The notes beneath the pieces are model-generated. The model was not told the DNA's origin. It saw nothing but the letters and a program-made list of their open reading frames with translations, and searched no databases. Position numbers and translations under genes: made by a program. Below are positions 27,100-32,810 of a DNA stretch of 32,810 bases, one piece after another. The stretch comes from Clostridiales bacterium (GTDB lineage: Bacteria > Bacillota > Clostridia > Oscillospirales > Oscillospiraceae): the NCBI GenBank assembly GCA_012838665.1, contig DUOX01000043.1, positions 1 to 32,810 on the forward strand, read 5' to 3'. Position 1 is the stretch's first letter. Every line of letters begins with the position of its first letter.

Positions 27100-28149
27100 T
27101 CAGTTATTTTTAGCACATTCACCGGAAGAACAGTCTCTAAAATCATAAACACGGTAATAGTCTTTGGTTTCGGGGTCTTTGGCCACTTCGGACCGGTGTC
27201 TGTCCAGCAGCCGGACTATTTCATACACATTTATCCATATTTCATTCGGGCCTTCTTTTTGGGACTCGTCAAAGATTATCTGCATACCGAAATGCAGATG
27301 AGGCTGCTTAATGTTGTTTACATTTTCCTGGATGCTGTAACCCGTACGGCCCAGATAGCCTATGACATCCCCTGCCTTAACAATGGAGCCTACCTCCAGG
27401 TCCTTCCGGTAGGGAAAGTTTTTCCTCAGATGCGCGTAGTAATAGTATCTCATTGAGTCGAAGGAGCGTATGCCGATGCGCCATCCGCCGTATCTGTTCC
27501 AGCCCAGGGCTTCAACAATTCCGCCCTCGACGGCGATTATGGGAGTCCCCACCTGTCCTATCAGGTCGTTTCCCAGATGAATTCTCTTAAATCCGTAGGA
27601 GCGGCTGGTTCCAAAGTCGTCATAGTGGCGGTATGGGAAATGTTTTGCTATAGGCGAGAAAACCTTAAGGCCGTATTTTCGCTCCCAGCGCTTGCCGCCA
27701 TTTTCATCCGGAACCTCTATTTCGTATTCTCCCACAAATTCGGATAATATGGCGGTGTAGGCTTCGAGGTAGTATGAATAATATTTTTTCCCTTCAGTCA
27801 GCTCTTCCATGGTATAGCCCGAGTTGAGTTTTTCCGCAAGGGCGTCAAGCTGTTTGTCCTTGTAGTTTTTAAAATTATTGCCGTTTTCCGAGGCAAGATA
27901 GGCCAGCATCTCAATCCAGTTAAGCTTTACCTCCTTGTCCCGCGATTCTACATCAAGTTTAATGGCTTTTTTCATGGCCTCGCAGGGGACCTTGAAATCC
28001 ACCCATTTAATAAAATCCTTCTCCTGTTTTTCCTCGGGGTTTTCTTCGGCCCTGACGTCGGCGCCAAGAGACAGCAGCATAACAGCGGCTAATAAAACCG
28101 CTGCGGGGCGCAGGCAGCATGATATTTTTTCTCGTAAGCCAAATGGCAA
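27100..28149 (-). CDS. Exported M23-family peptidase (LytM/gametolysin type)
   Basis: About 349 residues. The N-terminal signal peptide (hydrophobic PAAVLLAAVMLLSL, probable cleavage after DVRA) implies export. A helical middle region (about 45-140) precedes the LytM domain. Zinc ligands: H191 and D195 in HLGND, H284 and H286 in HLHFG; the additional active-site His is H240 in YAHLRK. All are present, so the enzyme is probably active on peptidoglycan cross-bridges. The start is uncertain: TTG 28149 has AAAAGGA 10 nt upstream, while TTG 28170 is possible but has only a distant weak site. Own promoter at 28222-28230. The role (growth, division or spore wall) cannot be told. Confidence 0.87.
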   Translation of the reverse strand: MPFGLREKISCCLRPAAVLLAAVMLLSLGADVRAEENPEEKQEKDFIKWVDFKVPCEAMKKAIKLDVESRDKEVKLNWIEMLAYLASENGNNFKNYKDKQLDALAEKLNSGYTMEELTEGKKYYSYYLEAYTAILSEFVGEYEIEVPDENGGKRWERKYGLKVFSPIAKHFPYRHYDDFGTSRSYGFKRIHLGNDLIGQVGTPIIAVEGGIVEALGWNRYGGWRIGIRSFDSMRYYYYAHLRKNFPYRKDLEVGSIVKAGDVIGYLGRTGYSIQENVNNIKQPHLHFGMQIIFDESQKEGPNEIWINVYEIVRLLDRHRSEVAKDPETKDYYRVYDFRDCSSGECAKNN

Positions 28150-28176
28150 GGAGATCACATCCTTTTGCAAAGAAAT

Positions 28177-28206
28177 CGCTGCTACCCGCCTTAAAAAGTA
28201 GCAGCG
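28177..28206 (-). other. Inverted repeat in the M23 leader
   Basis: CGCTGCTAC (28177-28185) and GTAGCAGCG (28198-28206), 9 bp with a 12-nt loop. On the - strand RNA the loop carries AAGGCGG, a Shine-Dalgarno-like run 14 nt before the TTG at 28170. No U-tract follows. Confidence 0.55.
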
Positions 28207-28221
28207 CGCAAGGATATATTT

Positions 28222-28230
28222 ATTATATCA
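28222..28230 (-). promoter_or_regulatory. Extended -10 promoter of the M23 gene
   Basis: TGA TATAAT on the - strand, a TGN-TATAAT extended -10, about 60 nt before the TTG start. No good -35 is visible, as is usual for extended -10 promoters. A GCATA-like element further up could hint at a sporulation sigma, but this is weak. Confidence 0.45.
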
Positions 28231-28301
28231 AATAAGTCTTTTTATATGCTTTTGCCTCAAGCCTATTTTGTAAAAGAAAAAACAGCTTTATAAACTAAAA
28301 A

Positions 28302-28328
28302 TTCCCGGCATTTTTTAAAAGCCGGGAA
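28302..28328 (-). terminator. Intrinsic terminator of the SLH-DUF4430 operon
   Basis: TTCCCGGC / GCCGGGAA, 8 bp around an 11-nt loop; the - strand reads directly into TTTTT. It lies 14 bp past the DUF4430 stop and separates this operon from the M23 promoter. Confidence 0.9.
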
Positions 28329-28341
28329 AACTATGGGCTCG

Positions 28342-29109
28342 TTATTGCGCTACACCTAAATCCTTGCCCATATCGCAGGTATAGGCGAACTCAATAAGGT
28401 CGCCGCTGTTAAGCTCTACTTCGGAGCAGCTTATTCCGGGGGAGACCCCGTTTACAAGAAAAATCCACCCGGAGAGAGAGCCGCAGTCAAATTCATAGAG
28501 ATTGAACAGGCCGTCAATGTACACGCTGCCCGTGCCGGGGGTGGCGGTAAAGGCCAGGTGCAGTTTCTGGCTCTGAAGCTCCCTTTTCAACACGTCGAAC
28601 ACCGTATCCCCTTCTAAAAACTCCACATCCGTCAGATAGAGGAAATAGCCGCTTTCGGGAATGATGTCCTCCTTGCCTGACGCAAGTTTATCCATATTCG
28701 CCAGAACAGTGTCGCACCTGATGGATAATGTGCAGGTAAGCTTCTCCGGCTCAGGGCTGGGCTCCGGCGCAGGAGTGGGAGTCTCAAAGGGAGACGCGGT
28801 CTGGGAAGGCGCGGCGGTTTGGGGTAAGGTGCCGGAGGGTTTTGCTGAAGGCTCGGGTGAGCTGCCCGGTTTTTCAGTCTCTTTAATACCGGGAGTTGCC
28901 TCCGGGATGGCGGAAACAGGATTTTCGGATTCCCCCGGATTATTCAGGGAGGGGATTCCGGCGTCTGCAGAGGGAGAGGAGACTGTTTCAGCCGGGTGAT
29001 TTCCGGCCTCCTGCGCCGTTTCCGAAGGGCCGCCGCCCCAGATAAAGGCCGCTGCCAGCACGCAAATTATAAGGGCGGCAATTATGACGGTTTTCTTTGT
29101 TATTTTCAA
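28342..29109 (-). CDS. Membrane-tethered DUF4430 (transcobalamin beta-like) protein
   Basis: 255 residues in three parts. An N-terminal hydrophobic anchor (residues 7-24) has no lipobox, since the Cys at 16 follows Ile. A Pro/Ser/Thr/Glu-rich spacer (about 27-122) follows, of the kind used to cross a cell wall. The DUF4430 domain (about 125-250) contains VFDVLKREL, YIDGLFNLYEFDCGSLSGWIFLVNG and NSGDLIEFAYTCDMGKDLG. DUF4430 resembles the C-terminal beta domain of transcobalamin and intrinsic factor. Five cysteines (126, 132, 209, 228, 245) could form extracellular disulfides. The start is TTG 29109, with AAGGAGG 8 nt upstream. It lies 27 bp after the SLH gene and so is under the same riboswitch. 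Corrinoid binding is inferred. Confidence 0.88.
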   Translation of the reverse strand: MKITKKTVIIAALIICVLAAAFIWGGGPSETAQEAGNHPAETVSSPSADAGIPSLNNPGESENPVSAIPEATPGIKETEKPGSSPEPSAKPSGTLPQTAAPSQTASPFETPTPAPEPSPEPEKLTCTLSIRCDTVLANMDKLASGKEDIIPESGYFLYLTDVEFLEGDTVFDVLKRELQSQKLHLAFTATPGTGSVYIDGLFNLYEFDCGSLSGWIFLVNGVSPGISCSEVELNSGDLIEFAYTCDMGKDLGVAQ

Positions 29110-29136
29110 AAACAGTCCTCCTTTGCCAGCCGCAGC

Positions 29137-31251
29137 TTACTGGACAAGGGCTGCAAGGGCCATAAGGGCCTGCTCGGTTGAAATTACGCTGCTTTCACCG
29201 CCGGCGATATTGGCAAAACCGCCGTCAGGGTTTCTATATCCCAGCAGGCAGTCCAGTACCGTATTTCCGGATTTTACGAAACGGCTGTCATCAAGATCTA
29301 TTCCGAGAGCGGAAAGGGCCATAATAACCTGAGCGCAGCTTTGAGAATTCCTGTTGCCCCAGCTTGTAAAGCCGCCGTCGTCATTCTGCATGGCGGAAAG
29401 GCTTTGAACAGCCCTTTCAATGGCCAAAGAAACGTCTTCCCTCTCTGCATAATTTGCCAGAGCCATCAGCGCCATGGCGGTCATATCCGGGTCGCCCCGC
29501 TCTCCGGAAAGGGCAAAGCCGCCGTCTTCCAGCTGTTTTTCCAGTATATAATTCACATACATTTCACGGGTGGCAGAAACATTAAGTTTAGGGTCAGATG
29601 GGTTTACATAATTCCCGCTGTCCAGGGCAAGCAGAGCGAAAAACGCACCGTTGACGCCCTGAAAAACCGTGGCGTCAAAATCCGCAAGGGGAAGGGTAAG
29701 GTCGTAGCCCGCCACATTCCCCGGGTCCAGTCCCAGGGCGGTTAAAGCCAGAATCTCCCTAGAATACTCGGTATGTTTTCTTTCATGCAAAACCCCGCCA
29801 GAGGCAACAAGAGCTTCCTCCAGGTTGTCAACGTAGCCGTTAAACCAGCTTTTAGGCGCGGGAAAACCGCTGGCCTTGAGGCCAATAACGGACCATGCTC
29901 CTCCAACCTCGCTGGCCATAGGCTCCGAAACCTCGGAATACAGCCATGCCGCGGCATTGTTTATGATAGTAGTAAGCTGACTGCCATTTATGACTTTTTC
30001 GTCAAACCTCTGGATGATGGTGGCTACTTCAGCCCTGGTGGCGGTTCCTTTAGGTGCTAAAGTGGTATCGGTCCGCCCGTTAATAAGTCCTACTGAATAT
30101 GCCCATTTTATGGCGTCCTTTGCGTAGGATGAAATTATACCAGTGTCAGAAAACCTGGTTAATAGAACATTCGGAACATCCACTTGTTCACCGCCACTCC
30201 ATGTAGCGTAGCGCATTAGCATGGCGGCTAATTGTTCTCTTGTTATATCGTCGTTTACTCCGAATCTGCCATCGGAATAGCCACCGACTATGCCATTGGC
30301 GCTAGCCCAGGCTATGGCTCCTGTGTAGTATTTGTCAGAGGCAACATCACTGAATAAAAAGGAATCTTGGGCCTGGGGCTCTCCCGCTAACCGCCAAAGG
30401 ACTGTGACGAGCATGGCTCTGGTCATTGTGTCCTGGGGGGCAAATTTAGTCTCGGTTTTGCCATTGAAATAACCTTTGCTTACCACATAGTTAATGGAGT
30501 CTTTTGCCCAATGGCCCGCGATATCCTCAAAGGAACTCACTTTCACGATGCATACCGGGGCGGTAATGGCCTTCTCGGACCTGGCGGTGATGATGTAAGT
30601 TCCGGGCTCGGAAAAGCTGAGGCTTACCCTCCCCTGGGCGTCGGTGACGAGGCCGGTATCCGAGAGCTCATCCGTGCCCGCCCAGATGGAGGCTCCTGGC
30701 AGGGGCTCCTTTGACAGACTAGACTCGGCATCATAGCTGTCTAAAAAAAGCGTCAGGTCTAATTGTGCCCCGGGGGCCACTGTAAGGCCGGTCTTGTCAA
30801 AGGAGGCGTATGCGTCGCTCCAGTCCGGGCGGTAGATTATTACATCCACCACGTCCCCGTGGGAGAGAGCGGCCGCATCCACGGTGTCCCAAGGCATTTT
30901 TCCATTTATGTAAAAGCCGCCGACACCGTCAGTTTCACCCCAGAGCTTATCCATGCCCATTCCGCCGTAGGGACTTTCTGAAACGGCGTAACCGGCTTGG
31001 GCTCCGCCCTGGTAATGGGCGTCGTGGAGGGCAGCGATGGCGTCATGGACCGTTGGGGAATTGCCCTTTAAAGTGACGGGAATCCCGGCCATAAGACTGC
31101 CGTCCCTGCCCCGGGCCAGCTCGCCCTGGAGACTCACGTTCATATAAACGGTGATTTCATCGGCTGCCATGGCGGATATGGGTAATAGTGAAAGGCTAAT
31201 CAGCACCGCCAGTAACAAGGCAAGCAGCTTGATTGATTTGGTTTTTTTCAT
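29137..31251 (-). CDS. SLH-anchored DUF4430/alpha-alpha-barrel surface protein (candidate corrinoid binder)
   Basis: 704 residues. Signal peptide 1-29 (cleavage near AMA/ADE). DUF4430-like domain about 31-141 (TVHDAIAALHDAHYQGG, GGFYINGKMP, HGDVVDVIIYRPD). Ig-like beta domain about 155-237 (GAQLDLTLF, TDAQGRVSLSF). Three S-layer homology repeats (about 240-290, 300-350, 367-417) with TRAML, TREQL and TRAEV motifs, which bind secondary wall polymer. C-terminal alpha/alpha-barrel about 425-704 with three QW-like DGGF repeats at 576, 625 and 676, as in terpenoid cyclase and intrinsic-factor alpha domains. AAAGGAG lies 7 nt before the ATG. A cobalamin riboswitch and terminator control it. The fold pair and the control together suggest cell-surface corrinoid capture; no binding residues can be assigned. 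Confidence 0.9.
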   Translation of the reverse strand: MKKTKSIKLLALLLAVLISLSLLPISAMAADEITVYMNVSLQGELARGRDGSLMAGIPVTLKGNSPTVHDAIAALHDAHYQGGAQAGYAVSESPYGGMGMDKLWGETDGVGGFYINGKMPWDTVDAAALSHGDVVDVIIYRPDWSDAYASFDKTGLTVAPGAQLDLTLFLDSYDAESSLSKEPLPGASIWAGTDELSDTGLVTDAQGRVSLSFSEPGTYIITARSEKAITAPVCIVKVSSFEDIAGHWAKDSINYVVSKGYFNGKTETKFAPQDTMTRAMLVTVLWRLAGEPQAQDSFLFSDVASDKYYTGAIAWASANGIVGGYSDGRFGVNDDITREQLAAMLMRYATWSGGEQVDVPNVLLTRFSDTGIISSYAKDAIKWAYSVGLINGRTDTTLAPKGTATRAEVATIIQRFDEKVINGSQLTTIINNAAAWLYSEVSEPMASEVGGAWSVIGLKASGFPAPKSWFNGYVDNLEEALVASGGVLHERKHTEYSREILALTALGLDPGNVAGYDLTLPLADFDATVFQGVNGAFFALLALDSGNYVNPSDPKLNVSATREMYVNYILEKQLEDGGFALSGERGDPDMTAMALMALANYAEREDVSLAIERAVQSLSAMQNDDGGFTSWGNRNSQSCAQVIMALSALGIDLDDSRFVKSGNTVLDCLLGYRNPDGGFANIAGGESSVISTEQALMALAALVQ

Positions 31252-31305
31252 TTTGTTCTCCTTTCATTGGCTGATGTAACGGAGAAGCGGATTTGTTCTG
31301 AAAAT

Positions 31306-31336
31306 AAAAAAATCCGTTCATCTCCAGATAAACGGA
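31306..31336 (-). terminator. Riboswitch-controlled intrinsic terminator
   Basis: On the - strand UCCGUUUAUCU / AGAUGAACGGA (31336-31326 with 31323-31313), 11 pairs including one U-G, then seven U. It lies between the aptamer and the SLH start. Its 5' arm also contains UAUCUGG (31330-31324), complementary to CCAGAUA of the B12 box. Confidence 0.85.
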
Positions 31337-31386
31337 AATTGAAAGCCTATGGCCTCCGCTTCCCGGTTCCGGCAGGAGCAGTAGCA

Positions 31387-31498
31387 GTCTGCCAACACGT
31401 ATCTGGCTTATCCTTACTCAGAAGGCATCACAGTGACCGACTCGCGGGGAATTTCACCCCATTCCGTGTCCGGCGGTTTTTACGCCGATTCGGCAGAC
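31387..31498 (-). promoter_or_regulatory. Cobalamin riboswitch aptamer
   Basis: Read on the - strand. P1 GTCTGCC (31498-31492) pairs with GGCAGAC (31393-31387). Core elements appear in the order expected for the cobalamin family. First is GGAATGGGGTGAAATTCCCC, the GGUGAAA..UCC element. Then comes CGGTCACTGTGA, the CGGUCCCGCCACUGUgA element with C to U in the GCCACUG box. Last is AAGCCAGATACGTGTTGGC, the B12 box. Transcription starts a few nt upstream (TATAAT at 31523-31518). It is followed by an intrinsic terminator and the SLH gene, so excess corrinoid should switch the operon off. Confidence 0.85.
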
Positions 31499-31517
31499 AG
31501 ATGTTTATTTTTATATT

Positions 31518-31546
31518 ATTATAACGGCTGCCGTGCCAAAAGTAAA
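31518..31546 (-). promoter_or_regulatory. Promoter of the riboswitch-SLH-DUF4430 operon
   Basis: TTTACT (31546-31541), 17-nt spacer, TATAAT (31523-31518) on the - strand. The predicted start is near 31511, just ahead of aptamer P1, giving a leader of about 260 nt. Confidence 0.7.
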
Positions 31547-31595
31547 GACAATTCTTTAATAAAGAGGCCAATGGGCAGTATCTTAACGCGAAAAC

Positions 31596-31623
31596 AAGAC
31601 GCCCGGCATTGCCGGGGCGTCTT
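31596..31623 (-). terminator. Terminator of the glycosyltransferase gene
   Basis: AAGACGCC / GGCGTCTT stem extended by GGCA/TGCC with a one-base bulge. TGTTTT follows on the - strand and TTTTAAAT on the + strand. It isolates the glycosyltransferase from the B12-regulated operon. Confidence 0.9.
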
Positions 31624-31640
31624 TTAAATAAAAACATTTA

Positions 31641-32600
31641 TCAGTTTTCCTCGTCATCGTGATGCAAGGCGCTTTCTATAAAATATCGCGGCCGTTTTTT
31701 GGTTTCAAGATAGATTTTGCCGACATATTCTCCAATTATTCCAATTGAGCTGAGAATCAGTCCGCCGATAAATAATATGGCAAACAGGAGAATCCGCCAG
31801 TTCAGCATACTGTAGCCCAGGCATGCGCCCACAAGAAACACAACAAGCAAAACAAGAGACACAGCAAGGACCGCCGCTCCCAGGAAAAGTATCCAGCGCA
31901 GGGGGCGGGTACTGAGGGAGGTAATACCCTCCGCGGCAAAAGCCAGCATCTTTTTTAACGGATACTTGCTCTCGCCGGCGAAACGTTCCCCCCGCTCGTA
32001 TTCTACTATCCCCGCCTTATAGCCCAGCATGGGGACAATGCCTCGGAGAAAGAGATTAACCTCGCTGTACTGGGACAGGGCGTCCAGGGCCCGCCGGCTC
32101 ATGAGCCGATAGTCGGCGTGATTGAACACCAGCTGTCCGCCCAAGGAATTTATCAGCTTATAGTAGCCCTCGGCGGTAAAGCGCTTAAAAAACGTGTCTT
32201 TTTTCCGGGAGGAGCGGACACCGTAGACTATGTCGCAGCCCTCATAATATTTTTCCACCATGGCGTCTACAGCGTCTATGTCGTCCTGCAGGTCGGCATC
32301 CATGGAAATTACCATGTCCGCGTGTTGCCGGGCGGCCATAAGACCGGCAAGCAGCGCGTATTGATGGCCACGGTTCCGGCTAAGACTTAGACCGTCAAAG
32401 AGCTTGTCAGACTGGTGAAGCTGTGTTATTATCTCCCAAGTCCGGTCGCCGGAGCCGTCGTTTACCAGCAGTATTCTGCTGCGCTTTGAAATCTTCCCGC
32501 CGTCTATAAGGGACTGCGTCTTTTCCCGAAGCCGCCTGGCGGTTTCCGGGAGGACCTCCTCCTCGTTATAGCATGGGACAACAATATATAAGGTATCCAT
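31641..32600 (-). CDS. Family 2 glycosyltransferase, GtrB/DPM1-like
   Basis: 319 residues. The GT-A domain fills about 1-225 (YIVVPCYNEEEVLPET, LLVNDGSGDRTWE, LSRNRGHQYALLAG, SMDADLQDDIDAV). DXD-type metal binding falls in SMDADLQDD. Two C-terminal membrane helices follow (about 235-262 and 270-295). This architecture belongs to polyprenyl-phosphate glycosyltransferases that load a sugar onto undecaprenyl phosphate for wall polymer or teichoic acid decoration. The sugar is unknown. AAAGGAGCG lies before ATG 32600. It has its own promoter and terminator, so it is not part of the B12 operon. Confidence 0.9.
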   Translation of the reverse strand: MDTLYIVVPCYNEEEVLPETARRLREKTQSLIDGGKISKRSRILLVNDGSGDRTWEIITQLHQSDKLFDGLSLSRNRGHQYALLAGLMAARQHADMVISMDADLQDDIDAVDAMVEKYYEGCDIVYGVRSSRKKDTFFKRFTAEGYYKLINSLGGQLVFNHADYRLMSRRALDALSQYSEVNLFLRGIVPMLGYKAGIVEYERGERFAGESKYPLKKMLAFAAEGITSLSTRPLRWILFLGAAVLAVSLVLLVVFLVGACLGYSMLNWRILLFAILFIGGLILSSIGIIGEYVGKIYLETKKRPRYFIESALHHDDEEN

Positions 32601-32641
32601 ATGCCGCTCCTTTCGGAATAATCTGGCTTTTTGTTGCTTTC

Positions 32642-32670
32642 ATTATAAAATAATAAGCCGCAATATGCAA
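32642..32670 (-). promoter_or_regulatory. Promoter of the glycosyltransferase gene
   Basis: TTGCAT (32670-32665), 17-nt spacer, TATAAT (32647-32642) on the - strand, about 40 bp before the ATG. The remaining AT-rich 140 bases to the window end hold no gene I can support. Confidence 0.65.
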
Positions 32671-32810
32671 TGTTCAACATATTTACTATATTATTGAGCA
32701 TAATATCTCCAAAAAATGTGCCATTTTGTATTATTGTATTGATAAATCCTTTAATGGGGGTTAAAATAATAACAAAAAGTACATATTTGAAACAGGGGCG
32801 CATAGAAGCA

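Noticed and set aside
28222-28250. Sporulation sigma (F/G) promoter for the M23 gene
   Set aside because: A GCATA-like upstream element exists, but the -10 matches sigma-A extended consensus better.
29773-30060. + strand ORF opposite the SLH gene
   Set aside because: Shadow frame of a well-supported coding sequence.
1-32810. CRISPR arrays, tRNA/rRNA genes, IS elements, prophage and toxin-antitoxin genes
   Set aside because: No spaced direct repeats, no cloverleaf, no transposase, integrase or phage proteins were seen on either strand.
32601-32810. - strand ORF 32504-32803 reaching the window edge
   Set aside because: It overlaps the glycosyltransferase start and promoter; low-complexity AT-rich codons and no ribosome site.

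Overview
The window looks like chromosomal DNA of a moderately GC-rich Firmicute, most likely a clostridial lineage such as Oscillospiraceae. Supporting this are the HPr kinase and the murB-rapZ-yvcK-whiA block, AddAB in place of RecBCD, the dgt-dnaG-rpoD block, four-cysteine L28 and L31, strong AGGAGG ribosome sites, TTG/GTG starts, and an S-layer-homology surface protein. No phage, IS, tRNA, rRNA or CRISPR sequence was seen. The lineage is inferred from gene content and style, not from a database search.

Bases 1-23855 are mostly housekeeping genes on the + strand. A truncated CorC/HlyC-type CBS protein faces rpmB across a shared terminator. Then come hprK, murB, rapZ, yvcK and whiA (carbon control, wall precursor and cell-size functions), leading into dnaE and the addB-addA recombination nuclease. 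Next are rpmE, a flavin-reductase-like protein, hflX, an IMPACT/YigZ protein, and dgt-dnaG-rpoD (dNTP control, primase, main sigma factor).

Bases 23944-32600 are an accessory half, all on the - strand. It holds two amino-acid transporters (putP, then an APC permease), an exported M23 peptidase with its own promoter, and a two-gene surface operon. A GtrB/DPM1-type glycosyltransferase with its own promoter and terminator lies at the far end.

The most interesting item is the surface operon at 28342-31546. A promoter is followed by what I read as a cobalamin riboswitch (31387-31498) and an intrinsic terminator, then a 704-residue SLH protein, then a membrane-tethered DUF4430 protein. The SLH protein combines a DUF4430-like domain with an alpha/alpha-barrel of DGGF repeats. 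Those two folds form the beta and alpha halves of animal intrinsic factor and transcobalamin. B12 control, wall anchoring and this fold pair together suggest a bacterial cell-surface corrinoid-capture system. A 7-bp pairing between the aptamer's B12 box and the terminator stem gives a simple on/off logic. Function is inferred; the sequence elements are visible directly.
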